Below are positions 7,731 to 15,871 of a stretch of DNA of 64,000 bases, in pieces. The notes beneath the pieces were generated by a model, which did no database searches, was not told the origin of the DNA, and saw only the letters and a list, made by a program, of their open reading frames with translations. The translations under genes and the position numbers were made by a program. The number at the start of each line of letters is the position of its first letter. Within the stretch, counting starts at the first letter, position 1. The stretch is from Candidatus Chloroploca asiatica (GTDB taxonomy: Bacteria; Chloroflexota; Chloroflexia; Chloroflexales; Chloroflexaceae). The DNA lies in the NCBI RefSeq assembly GCF_002532075.1, contig NZ_LYXE01000063.1:62001-126000 (forward strand), read 5' to 3'.

Positions 7731-8471
7731 TTATGGCAAAGCCTCGACCCCCAGATCATCAAAACAGGCCTTGGAATTCGCCCAAGTGCGAAAACCCATG
7801 CCGCCACTCATATAGGGATTTTGATCCGTGACTCGTAAGATCTCCTCGCCATCAATAGAAACAGCAAAAGTATCCCCAACCACTTCAAGCTCAATCTGGC
7901 GGTCTGCACCACGCCAGAGATAGTCTGGTGGTGCTTGGACTCGTTTAATTGGTGAAGCTTCAGTGCCATTCGTCCATTTGCGAATAATGAATTCCCCCTT
8001 CGCATACCCCGGATCGTACTGAAACGAGTAACCATTAAGTTGCCCGACAAATCTAGCACTACCTGAAGTACCTGGCACGTCAAAATTGCTTGCACGGAAA
8101 AAGACCCCGTAGCCATCCCCCGAAACGAGCATACTCTGATCAACTTTGATGCGGTAATTGTCGGCTTCGACTGGACGATAGATCGACCCGGCACCAGGGC
8201 CTCCGCAGAGTTTGCCACCTTCTACGTTCCAGTTGCCATATTTTGTCGGCCACGCATTGAGATTATCAAAGGAATCACGAAAGAGCAGATTGCTGAGCTC
8301 TTCGCACTGCTCATCGGCACCCAGACCATTGGCAATCTGGCACATAACGGTGCGAAGGTTCACGCCGATCATGCTCAACCCGAGGATCGCGGTGAGTGAA
8401 ACCAGGGCAAGCAGAGCTCCAATTTCCACGAGCGATTGCCCTGAACGGCGATGGAGAGGCTGCTGATGCAT
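7731..8471 (-). CDS. Flp-pilin-like protein with beta-sandwich (LamG/ConA-like) ectodomain, paralogue 1
   Basis: 246 residues from the ATG at 8471 (GGAG 7 bases upstream); the longer in-frame start at 8543 lacks support. Residues 7-52 resemble a Flp/Tad pilin: basic R-R-S, then G11 followed by Q-S-L-V-E16, a ~22-residue hydrophobic helix, and a T-V-M-C-Q-I-A-N-G-L segment as in Flp tails. G11/E16 fits the prepilin-peptidase rule G|xxxxE. From about residue 65 a ~180-residue domain follows with F-R-D-S-F-D-N-L-x-A-W, V-F-F-R-A, and V-x-I-D-G near the end, the layout of concanavalin-like/3-keto-disaccharide-hydrolase-like sandwiches. C44 and C56 are conserved in the paralogues, as are C-terminal C-F-D/N residues. 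It would be membrane-held or assembled into a pilus; function is inferred. Confidence 0.75.
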   Translation of the reverse strand: MHQQPLHRRSGQSLVEIGALLALVSLTAILGLSMIGVNLRTVMCQIANGLGADEQCEELSNLLFRDSFDNLNAWPTKYGNWNVEGGKLCGGPGAGSIYRPVEADNYRIKVDQSMLVSGDGYGVFFRASNFDVPGTSGSARFVGQLNGYSFQYDPGYAKGEFIIRKWTNGTEASPIKRVQAPPDYLWRGADRQIELEVVGDTFAVSIDGEEILRVTDQNPYMSGGMGFRTWANSKACFDDLGVEALP

Positions 8472-8629
8472 AGGAATGCTCCAATTAGTAGTTCGTAACA
8501 AAAGTTTTCTGCTCTCGGTATTGGCTTCGACAAGCTCAGCCAACGGCGGACAATGGGCGTTGCGAACGGACGGAGGCTGAGCCTATCGAAGCTCCCGCTT
8601 GGTATCAAAAAACTTACGTTACAGACTAC

Positions 8630-9385
8630 TCAATCGAGCGGCTGGATCAAAACATTGTTAAAGCAGGTCTGGGTGGAACCTGTCGGGGTAGGCGAATGAA
8701 AGCCGATGCCCCCTGTCGCATATGTTGCGTCCTTCACTTGCATAACCTCTGTGCCATCAATCATGACACGAAAGGTATCGCCGCTGACAGTAAGCTCAAC
8801 GTTGTTGCTAGCACCGTAACCTTTCGGGATCGGCACCGTTCTCAGATCAGGCGTAACCATATTGCCGCCCGTCCATTTCACGATCGCAAGCGATGCTGGT
8901 GTAGTAGTCTGGCCAATTGTCTTAGATGGAGTGTAACGCAGCGAATAACCATTGAGCGAACCGACGCCGTTTGACTTACCTGAGCCGGTATCTGTAGCGC
9001 GAAAAAAGACATTGTGACCACTACCAGCGCTTGCTCCGGCACCCTGACTCTTGGTGTCGATCGTTTGCTTAAAGGAGATCGTGTAATCGTTAGCCCCCAC
9101 TGACTGAAAGCGTTGATCACTTTTGGCGTCTCGGCCCTGGCAAAAATCCTCCATCTTGATGGGTCCACCCGACGCCGGTGGTGCGGCGGGTGGTTCGGCT
9201 GATGCAATGATCGGCGCACAGTTCGCACCGGCATCCAGGCCCGTGGCAATCCGGCACAAGACGGCATTGAGATTGACCCCCACCAGGTTCAAGCCCACCA
9301 GGGCGGTGATGGAGACAAGCGCCAGGAGGAGACTGATTTCGACGATTGACTGTCCTGCTCTTTTGTCCTGAGTTGTTGTATGCAT
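8630..9385 (-). CDS. Flp-pilin-like protein with beta-sandwich ectodomain, paralogue 2
   Basis: 251 residues from the ATG at 9385, preceded by AAGGGAGA; upstream in-frame ATGs run into the neighbouring gene and are rejected. G11-Q-S-I-V-E16, the hydrophobic helix and C44/C56 fall at exactly the same positions as in the two paralogues. After the helix comes an Ala/Pro-rich linker (about 60-80), longer than in the others. The sandwich domain follows with V-F-F-R-A-T-D, L-N-G-Y-S-L-R-Y, V-M-I-D-G-T-E-V and a terminal C-F-N-N. It is the most divergent paralogue, mainly in the N-terminal part of the sandwich. It lies 22 bases after the carboxypeptidase-regulatory-like gene in the same operon. 158 bases without recognisable genes separate it from paralogue 1. 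Confidence 0.75.
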   Translation of the reverse strand: MHTTTQDKRAGQSIVEISLLLALVSITALVGLNLVGVNLNAVLCRIATGLDAGANCAPIIASAEPPAAPPASGGPIKMEDFCQGRDAKSDQRFQSVGANDYTISFKQTIDTKSQGAGASAGSGHNVFFRATDTGSGKSNGVGSLNGYSLRYTPSKTIGQTTTPASLAIVKWTGGNMVTPDLRTVPIPKGYGASNNVELTVSGDTFRVMIDGTEVMQVKDATYATGGIGFHSPTPTGSTQTCFNNVLIQPLD

Positions 9386-9407
9386 CGTTGGTCTCCCTTG
9401 ACCAAAG

Positions 9408-9866
9408 CTAACGCACAGGTTGAGTCGTTGTTTCGGACTTGACTGTCCCGACATTGATGGTCTGACCATTGCGGACATTGATCGGATACTCAACCGCAAC
9501 CCCGTCACGGGCGACGACAAGTACCTGGGCACCTGTCGGGACGCCAGCAATCTGGAAGCGACCATCGGGGGCTGTCTGCACAATCAGATCGGTCTTCTGA
9601 ATAATCACTTCGGCAGGTTGAGGGCGTCCGGCCTGATCAACCACCTGGCCGGCCACCGTGCCACTGCCTGTACCGGCAACCGACGGCACAACATCCATCA
9701 TCTGCACCAGACGGATGACAAGCAACAACCCGGTGGTGATGCTCAACACAATCAGTGCGATCCGCACGGGCTTTTGCCAGCGTGGCGGCGGCGGTGGTGG
9801 GGTGGATCCTGGCACAAGATCCTTGAATGAGTCCTGGAACGTCATAGCTTTGTCTCTTCTTTTCAT
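9408..9866 (-). CDS. Membrane-anchored protein with one carboxypeptidase-regulatory-like domain
   Basis: 152 residues from the ATG at 9866; an in-frame ATG at 9845 (145 residues) is an equal alternative with an AGAAGAGA site. A short cytoplasmic segment with six consecutive prolines (about 23-28) is followed by one membrane helix (about 33-55). An external ~80-residue beta domain contains G-T-V-A-G-Q-V-V-D-Q-A-G-R-P, G-R-F-Q-I-A-G-V-P-T-G and V-L-V-V-A-R-D-G, the signature of carboxypeptidase-regulatory-like domains. It starts 3 bases after the stop of paralogue 3 and precedes paralogue 2, so it should be co-expressed with the pilin-like proteins. It may be a periplasmic scaffold or partner for them (inferred from position only). 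Confidence 0.75.
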   Translation of the reverse strand: MKRRDKAMTFQDSFKDLVPGSTPPPPPPRWQKPVRIALIVLSITTGLLLVIRLVQMMDVVPSVAGTGSGTVAGQVVDQAGRPQPAEVIIQKTDLIVQTAPDGRFQIAGVPTGAQVLVVARDGVAVEYPINVRNGQTINVGTVKSETTTQPVR

Positions 9867-9869
9867 AGC

Positions 9870-10574
9870 CTATGGAAGTGCGCTAACACTCAGATTGTCG
9901 AAACAGGCTTCGCTACCATACCAGGTACGAAAGCCAACACCACCAGTCGTATATGGCGTTGCACTAGTATCACTTCCCGTTAGCACTTGAACTCCATCAA
10001 TATAGGCCGTAAAGGTATTGCCTTTCACCTCGAGTTCGATTTGGCGGTTCGTGTTATACCAATCATAATTCGCCGGCACATTAACACGAGCAAAAGGCCC
10101 AGCTTCACTTCCATCCGTCCACTTGCGCATCACAAATTGATTCAAACCTTTATCATACTGAAACGTATAGCCATTGACTTTCGTTTTCGTATCAAAATTA
10201 GTCGCCCGGAAAAAGACCCCATGGCCAGGCCCATTGACAAGCATCGACTGGTCAACGCGGATCCGATAATCATTGGGTTCAACAGGACGAAAGATCCGCC
10301 CACCATCCTTGATGCAGAGCTGCCCATCCTTGAGTTGCCAATTGCCATACTCTTTGTACCAGGCATCGAGGTTATCGAAGGAGTCATGAAAGAGCGGGCC
10401 GGCTTCGCAAACGTCGTCACCGCCCAGCGTCGAGGCAACTTGGCAAAAGACGGTCTCGATGTTCTTGCCAAGTATGCTGAGACCAAGGATTGCGGTCAGC
10501 GAGACCAGCGCAAGCAGTGCCCCGATTTCAACGAGCGATTGGCCTGATTGTGAAGATGAAAGTCGCATAGCCAT
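9870..10574 (-). CDS. Flp-pilin-like protein with beta-sandwich ectodomain, paralogue 3
   Basis: 234 residues and the first gene of the minus-strand cluster. The N-terminus has G11-Q-S-L-V-E16, a hydrophobic helix and T-V-F-C44-Q-V-A-S-T-L with C56 twelve residues later, matching paralogue 1 almost residue for residue. The ectodomain keeps F-H-D-S-F-D-N-L-D-A-W, R-I-F-R-P-V-E, V-F-F-R-A-T-N-F-D and the terminal A-C-F-D-N-L. Compared with paralogue 1 it lacks a short loop in the middle of the sandwich. Flp pilins are usually ~50-70 residues, so the ~180-residue domain is an unusual addition. No Tad secretion ATPase, prepilin peptidase or platform gene is in the window, so assembly would depend on genes elsewhere. 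Confidence 0.75.
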   Translation of the reverse strand: MAMRLSSSQSGQSLVEIGALLALVSLTAILGLSILGKNIETVFCQVASTLGGDDVCEAGPLFHDSFDNLDAWYKEYGNWQLKDGQLCIKDGGRIFRPVEPNDYRIRVDQSMLVNGPGHGVFFRATNFDTKTKVNGYTFQYDKGLNQFVMRKWTDGSEAGPFARVNVPANYDWYNTNRQIELEVKGNTFTAYIDGVQVLTGSDTSATPYTTGGVGFRTWYGSEACFDNLSVSALP

Positions 10575-10623
10575 ATCCTAAGCTCCGGTAACAGAATGCA
10601 ATCCTAGTTGTGTGCTTATCTTA

Positions 10624-10632
10624 ATTATATCA
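10624..10632 (-). promoter_or_regulatory. Extended -10 element upstream of the pilin-like operon
   Basis: Minus-strand TGATATAAT, about 50 bases before the ATG at 10574. No good -35 is visible. Confidence 0.4.
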
Positions 10633-10665
10633 AACGCCTCGAACGGGGTTATTACCACTCCGCTA

Positions 10666-10706
10666 TGGCGTGATGGGTGGTGGCGCAACCACCACCCATC
10701 ACGCCA
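10666..10706. other. 18-bp palindrome between divergent genes
   Basis: Perfect arms 10666-10683 and 10689-10706, loop of 5. It lies between the divergent pilin-like operon and the aminotransferase, so it is not a terminator of either neighbouring gene. It could be an operator or a leader hairpin. I recognise nothing further between it and the aminotransferase start at 10887. Confidence 0.5.
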
Positions 10707-10886
10707 ACGCACGCCTCGCCACATCCGCGCCCCAGCGGCGCCGTTCCTCAAGCCTTGGAACCACAGGCGTTCACCTTGCAGAGCATCCTGATATCGAGTA
10801 GAATCAAGCCTACATCTGTCAGAATACACGCAGCGCAGCGGTTTCGCCGATCGGGCGGAATCGCTTATTGTTGGCAAGGAGGAGTT

Positions 10887-12230
10887 GTGTTGATCGATCA
10901 TGACCTGATTGAGAGTGATCACGCCCACGTCTTGCACCCGCTCTACCATCCCAGTGCGCACCAGGCAATGAAACTCTGGGTACGGGGCCAGGGGGCCATC
11001 GTCACAGATATGCACGGGCAAGAATTTATTGACGGGCTCAGTGGCTTGTGGAACGTCAATGTGGGCCACGGGCGTGAGGAATTGGCCCGCGCTGCGTACG
11101 AGCAGATGCAGCAACTCGCCTACTATTCGTCGTATGTTGGTAGTTCCAATCTGCCGACGATCAAACTGGGCGAGAAGTTGGCCGAGTTGATGTACCCCTC
11201 GATCAACACCTTCTTCTTTACGAGTGGCGGGGCCGAAAGCACCGAGAGTAGCTTCAAGACGGCCCGTTTCTATTGGAAGGCCGTCGGCAAGCCCGACAAG
11301 GTCAAGTTCATTTCACGGATCAAGGGCTACCACGGCGTCACAATGGCCGCAATGAGCGCCACCGGGTTACCGGCCTACTGGCCGATGTTCGAGCCGCGTG
11401 TCCCCGGGTTTGTTCATATCGACTCGCCCTATCCCTATCGGTTTGTCAATCCAAACCCCGAGGTGAGTGACGGTATCGCTGCGGCGAATCTGCTCGAAGC
11501 GGCGCTTCTGCGCGAAGGCCCCGAGACAGTCGCCGGGTTCATTGCCGAGCCGATTCAGGGTGCCGGCGGCGTCATTGTGCCCCAGGACGACTATTTCCAG
11601 CGCATCCGTGAGATCTGCGATACGTACGAGGTGCTGCTGATCGCCGATGAGGTGATTACTGGCTTTGGCCGCACGGGGCGCTGGTTTGGCCTAGAAGACT
11701 ACGGCATCGAGCCGGATATTATCCAGTTTGCCAAAGGCATTACCTCGGGCTATGTCCCCCTCGGCGGCATCGGGGTCAATGATACCATCCGTGATGTGAT
11801 CGAGACGGTGCCGGGTGAGAAGCGCTGGATGCACGCCTTTACCTATTCGGGCCACCCCACATCATGCGCAGTCGCCCTCGCGAATCTTGACCTGATTGAA
11901 CGTGAAGGCCTGGTTGCCCGCGCCGCCGAGGTCGGAGCGCATATGAACAACGCCCTCAACGAACTCGGCACGCTCGCAGGTGTCGGCAATGTGCGCGGCA
12001 AAGGCATGATGGCCGCCGTTGAACTGGTCGCTGATAAGGCAACCAAAGCCCCCTTCCCGCCAGCCGAGAACGTTGGCGGGCGTGTGCAGAAAGAGATGAC
12101 GAGCCGCGGGCTCTTTACCCGTGTCGTTGGCGATACGATCTGCATTGCGCCACCACTGGTAACACCCGTTGAAACCATTGATCGCATGGTGACGATTATC
12201 GGCGAGTCGATCACCGCTGTCTGCCAGTAG
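10887..12230 (+). CDS. Class III pyridoxal-phosphate aminotransferase (omega-amino acid/beta-alanine type)
   Basis: 447 residues from the GTG at 10887 (TTG at 10890 equally possible), chosen because AAGGAGG at 10876-10882 lies just upstream; the longer frame back to 10677 reads through the palindrome and is not credible. Typical motifs are G-L-S-G-L-W-N-V-N-V-G-H-G, F-T-S-G-G-A-E-S-T-E for cofactor phosphate binding, A-E-P-I-Q-G-A-G-G-V, L-I-A-D-E-V-I-T-G-F-G-R-T-G, and the PLP lysine in Q-F-A-K-G-I-T-S-G-Y. This subfamily moves amino groups from omega-amino acids, beta-alanine or putrescine-type donors to pyruvate or another oxo acid. The exact donor cannot be read from sequence. It is monocistronic with a strong terminator. 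Confidence 0.9.
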   Translation: MLIDHDLIESDHAHVLHPLYHPSAHQAMKLWVRGQGAIVTDMHGQEFIDGLSGLWNVNVGHGREELARAAYEQMQQLAYYSSYVGSSNLPTIKLGEKLAELMYPSINTFFFTSGGAESTESSFKTARFYWKAVGKPDKVKFISRIKGYHGVTMAAMSATGLPAYWPMFEPRVPGFVHIDSPYPYRFVNPNPEVSDGIAAANLLEAALLREGPETVAGFIAEPIQGAGGVIVPQDDYFQRIREICDTYEVLLIADEVITGFGRTGRWFGLEDYGIEPDIIQFAKGITSGYVPLGGIGVNDTIRDVIETVPGEKRWMHAFTYSGHPTSCAVALANLDLIEREGLVARAAEVGAHMNNALNELGTLAGVGNVRGKGMMAAVELVADKATKAPFPPAENVGGRVQKEMTSRGLFTRVVGDTICIAPPLVTPVETIDRMVTIIGESITAVCQ

Positions 12231-12248
12231 CGACAACAAGAATTTCCC

Positions 12249-12297
12249 TTGTGTGAGTGAAAACGGCCAGTTTCACTGGCCGTTTTCGCTCACACAA
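12249..12297. terminator. 22-bp bidirectional terminator
   Basis: Arms 12249-12270 and 12276-12297 pair fully with a single G-T wobble; 5-base loop. The stem holds AAAA and TTTT tracts. It lies between the convergent aminotransferase and beta-helix genes and can serve both. Confidence 0.75.
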
Positions 12298-12313
12298 ACC
12301 ACCGTAGTGCCGT

Positions 12314-14491
12314 TTATTGAGGCGGTAGGCAAGAGGGTGGGGCTGTGAGCCACGGGGCATAGATGATATTGTTGCCTACCGAGTCGCCGCGGCCCAATGG
12401 ATTGGTTTCTGGCTCATAGGGGCCCGAGGCTTCTCCCCACCAGTTGTTGCGCATGTCAAGCAGAATCTCGCTCGTCGCACCACGACCCAGGCCATACCGC
12501 AGATAGACCGGAATAATCGGCGGGAGATGCTCGTCAATCAGGTTGTTTTCGATCCGCAAGGCCATCGGCGGCACCCCATTGGGATTGACCTGAGGCGTCT
12601 GGGTACGAAGACCAAAGCCCTGCGCATCGCCAACCAGCGCATTGCAACCGACTGTTCCCTGCAACGGCCCATTCGTAGTGAGTTGCAGATTAGGTGCGCC
12701 CCCACGGATCAAATTGCCTTCAACGGTCAGATTCAGGGTCTCAAAGGTGCTGCGGTTGCTGATCCGTACTTGCGGCGCACCCTCGCTTAACCGATTGCCG
12801 CCAAAGCGATTATTGGTGAGCGTGATGAAATTGCCACGCCCATACGTCGCCTCCAACGCGGGGCCAAACGGCATATCATTGCCAGTCACTTCGCTATCAC
12901 GCATCTCGAGGCGTGTATCGTTGAGCAAAATCGCCCCGCCATTATCGGTAAAGCGGGTCGAACGCACGATCAACTCGCTACGCTCACTCGCCAGGAGGGT
13001 GCCACCAAGCCCGGCCCCACGCACCTCGGCATGTTCCAGCACGACAAAGCTATTGGGGCGCACAAAAATCCCGTTCCAGCGCTCACCAGTTGCGCTAACG
13101 AAACGGACAGGCTGATCAGGCTGCCCAAGGGCAAGCAACCGGCCACCATCCACAAAGATCGCGACTCCAGGAGCAAGCTGCACCTCAACCCCCGGCTCGA
13201 TGATCAACTCACTACCGGGAGCAATTTGGACATCACGTTCAATGCGGAGTGGGCCCTGATCGCGGGACCAGCGGATATCGCCACTGAGCACATCCGCAGG
13301 CGGCGGTGGCGGCACCGTCGGTGGCGGCGGTAGGGTTGGTCGTGGCGCTGGCGTCGCCGTCGGGGGTGGTACCGGATCAACAGGCGGGAGCGGCGGCGTG
13401 GTTGGAGCAACGACCGACGGATCATCGGTTGGCGTTGGTTGCGGCAATGCCGTCGGTGGAGGAAGTGCTGTTGGTCGCACCAGGGTTGGTTGAATAGGCT
13501 GAGGAACCGCGGTAGGCGGCACCGTCGTCAAGGCCAGCGTTGGCATTGGCGGCGGGGTACCTTCACCAATCGGCCCATCAACCGTAGGCGTAGCCGTTGC
13601 CGGGCCTCCAGGCACCGGATCCTCAGTCGGCACCCCTAGCTCGGGTTCAGGGAACGGCGTCGCGGTTGGCGTCGCGGTTGGCGTTGGCGTCGGAACCTGC
13701 GCGACCGGACGATCAAAGAAGCTATCGGCAATCCCAGCAATTGATGGAACAATCAGTTCCGCCGGAACACTCGCCACCTCATCATCAGGGCCAAAGAGCC
13801 TGACCGTATACTGACGCGTTTCAACTGGCTGGGGCGCATCAGCGGCCCGTGGAATCTGAAACTCGAGGCGATTATTCCGCACCCGTGCGGTGGCCAACTC
13901 AGTATCAAACCAGGAAAAAGGAAAGTCATCTTCAAACATCTCGGCGCGAACAACGGTACCATCAGGCAAACCGATACTTGCGCCAGCAATCGTCACGGTC
14001 AAGGGATCGGCCCGCGCAACCGAAGCACTCTGCACGAGCAACGTCACCGGAATGGGCGTCGGCTCGACAATAATAAGCTCGGGTTCGTCAGCCGTCGGCA
14101 ACAGGAGCAATAGTCCAAAGAGCCCAAGCAGCATCAAGAGGGGGGCCAGAATCAAGAGCAGCCTGGATGTAAGCGGCAAACGAGCGAAGCGCTCACGCCA
14201 ACCCTCTGGTTCTTCGTCGGGCGCAATCGAAGGATACTCGTCACCGTCAGCATCAAAAGCGAGGGAAGGGTAACCATCCGCCTCAAAATCCGGCTGATCC
14301 TGAGCAACCAGCGCGTCAAAATCAAGCGTATCCTCAAGCGTAGTACTCGCATCAAGGGTCGTAGGATCGATAGCTTCAACTGATGGTCTACGCAAGCGGA
14401 GGACAACAAAAACGACGGCAACCACTACAAGAATGATTACAACAAAGGCAAGGCTAAGGAGAAGCGGCTGTCCGCTGAGCGCGCTTTGCAT
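12314..14491 (-). CDS. Membrane protein with Pro/Thr-rich stalk and right-handed beta-helix domain
   Basis: 725 residues if started at the ATG at 14491; in-frame starts at 14512 and 14572 exist and the choice is uncertain (AAGGGA lies 12 bases before 14491). A first membrane helix (about 10-32) is followed by an acidic cytoplasmic segment, a second helix (about 108-132), and an external beta domain (to about 260). Then comes a ~150-residue stalk very rich in Pro and Thr, and a ~300-residue parallel beta-helix with repeated short strands. The C-terminus carries N-N-W-W-G-x-A-S-G-P-Y and Y-A-P-W-L, a common end of right-handed beta-helix repeat regions. Such domains bind or cleave polysaccharides or act as adhesins; no catalytic residues are identifiable. 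It follows the GAF gene on the same strand. Confidence 0.75.
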   Translation of the reverse strand: MQSALSGQPLLLSLAFVVIILVVVAVVFVVLRLRRPSVEAIDPTTLDASTTLEDTLDFDALVAQDQPDFEADGYPSLAFDADGDEYPSIAPDEEPEGWRERFARLPLTSRLLLILAPLLMLLGLFGLLLLLPTADEPELIIVEPTPIPVTLLVQSASVARADPLTVTIAGASIGLPDGTVVRAEMFEDDFPFSWFDTELATARVRNNRLEFQIPRAADAPQPVETRQYTVRLFGPDDEVASVPAELIVPSIAGIADSFFDRPVAQVPTPTPTATPTATPFPEPELGVPTEDPVPGGPATATPTVDGPIGEGTPPPMPTLALTTVPPTAVPQPIQPTLVRPTALPPPTALPQPTPTDDPSVVAPTTPPLPPVDPVPPPTATPAPRPTLPPPPTVPPPPPADVLSGDIRWSRDQGPLRIERDVQIAPGSELIIEPGVEVQLAPGVAIFVDGGRLLALGQPDQPVRFVSATGERWNGIFVRPNSFVVLEHAEVRGAGLGGTLLASERSELIVRSTRFTDNGGAILLNDTRLEMRDSEVTGNDMPFGPALEATYGRGNFITLTNNRFGGNRLSEGAPQVRISNRSTFETLNLTVEGNLIRGGAPNLQLTTNGPLQGTVGCNALVGDAQGFGLRTQTPQVNPNGVPPMALRIENNLIDEHLPPIIPVYLRYGLGRGATSEILLDMRNNWWGEASGPYEPETNPLGRGDSVGNNIIYAPWLTAPPSCLPPQ

Positions 14492-14619
14492 CGGTGTCCA
14501 ACGTCCCTTCATCAACATGACCGCGTTAAAGCGGATCATTGTCATGATAGGACAATGGGCACCGTTCTGCAAGTATCAGCTGGGGAACAGAAATTACAAC
14601 ACAGCGACAAAGCCAGGGG

Positions 14620-15681
14620 TCACGAAGCTTTGGCGAGCAGACTCTGCTGTTCGTGGCGCAACCGTTCGGCGACGGCAACAACCGTTGCCAGGGCGGTCAC
14701 ATCACCAGCCTGGATAGCCCGCAGAGCCGTTTCGAGATAGGTTGCCATGGCCCCCATCGTTGCAGCGTTCGCGGCGATGCGCGCATCGAGAAGCGCCGCG
14801 TGAACCGCAAGTGAGACATGACATGCCACAAGTTCGAGGAGATTAAGGTGGGTCGGACTAAAGAGGCGACTCTGCGAAGTTGTCACCGTCAGCACACCAA
14901 CGACGTAACTTCCCCAGAGCAACGGAACCGCCATCGCACAACGGGTCGGCGTATTGGTTTGCTGCATAGGCAGACTGAGCCAGCGGCGGTCAGTATCAGT
15001 CTCATCAATAATGATCGGCAAACAATCGCGGAGCACCATAGCAACAAGACCCTGCTCGCTCACCTGAACCGCACGTTCGGTTGTCGTCAGGGTACCATCA
15101 CTCAGCACCAGGATCGGTTCATCGCCCGTTTCATCAGGTAACAACAAGAGGGAAGCACGTTCGCCACTGACCATGACAGGGATCTGGGCAACAATAAGGC
15201 TTGCCAACTCAAGAGGAGTTGCCGCCCCACGCACGACCTGACGGCCAAAATCGAGCAAACGATCAAGCGTATCACTATACGCCCGAGCTTCAAGCGCGTG
15301 CGATGCGATCTGGCTTTGCAATGAATGGTGTTCAAGCGCAGCGCCAATCATCTTGCCAAGCGTGGCAAGTAAGGCGCGATCATCCTCATCAAACGGATGT
15401 GAACGATAGACTTCAATCGCACCAACAACCTGTCTTCCGATCTGAATCGAACCACATATTTTGTTGTTATCGTTGCAATGGAGGGGAGCCAAGCCAGCGG
15501 GGATATGGATCACAACTTCTTCCGCATACATCCAATCGCATGCGAGATCGTGGAGTCTGGGCAGAGGATCAAGATCACGGGCTGCGGCGAGGAAAAGCCC
15601 ATAGCCTTCAAGGGCTTGTTGCAGACGGATCGTACGACTCTTGCGCTTTGACATAGGCCTGGTGGTAGGAACCGTATGCAC
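14620..15681 (-). CDS. Double GAF-domain protein
   Basis: 353 residues from the GTG at 15681, which has GAGG 5-6 bases upstream; the ATG at 15654 is an alternative. Two GAF-type sensor modules are seen. The first (about 25-130) is short and includes C-G-S-I-Q-I-G-R-Q-V-V-G-A-I-E-V. The second (about 145-300) has E-R-A-S-L-L-L-L-P, A-V-P-L-L-W-G-S-Y-V-V-G-V-L-T-V and F-S-P-T-H-L-N-L-L-E-L-V-A. A short helical tail follows. There is no kinase, cyclase, phosphodiesterase or DNA-binding output domain, so it would signal through a partner. GAF domains bind small ligands or chromophores; no conserved bilin-cysteine context is apparent. The beta-helix gene follows on the same strand. Confidence 0.75.
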   Translation of the reverse strand: MHTVPTTRPMSKRKSRTIRLQQALEGYGLFLAAARDLDPLPRLHDLACDWMYAEEVVIHIPAGLAPLHCNDNNKICGSIQIGRQVVGAIEVYRSHPFDEDDRALLATLGKMIGAALEHHSLQSQIASHALEARAYSDTLDRLLDFGRQVVRGAATPLELASLIVAQIPVMVSGERASLLLLPDETGDEPILVLSDGTLTTTERAVQVSEQGLVAMVLRDCLPIIIDETDTDRRWLSLPMQQTNTPTRCAMAVPLLWGSYVVGVLTVTTSQSRLFSPTHLNLLELVACHVSLAVHAALLDARIAANAATMGAMATYLETALRAIQAGDVTALATVVAVAERLRHEQQSLLAKAS

Positions 15682-15806
15682 ATATACCTCACTGAGGCTT
15701 CATTGCCATAACAAAACGTAGAAGATATGCGTCAAGTGATTTATAACGATAATTGTACCGCAAAATGCCTTGTTGTTTTATGACAAATTTGTAATCCATA
15801 AAAAAG

Positions 15807-15869
15807 CGTGAAGGTGCGTATGTAGAAACGGCCAGCTAAGCTGGCCGTTTCTACATACGCACCCTCACG
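15807..15869. terminator. 30-bp near-perfect terminator palindrome downstream of clpC
   Basis: Arms 15813-15836 and 15840-15863 are perfect (24 bp, loop TAA); after one A/C mismatch five more pairs extend it to 15807-15869. Core is CCAGC-TAA-GCTGG. The right end lies 3 bases from the clpC stop codon. Confidence 0.8.
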
Positions 15870-15871
15870 GG

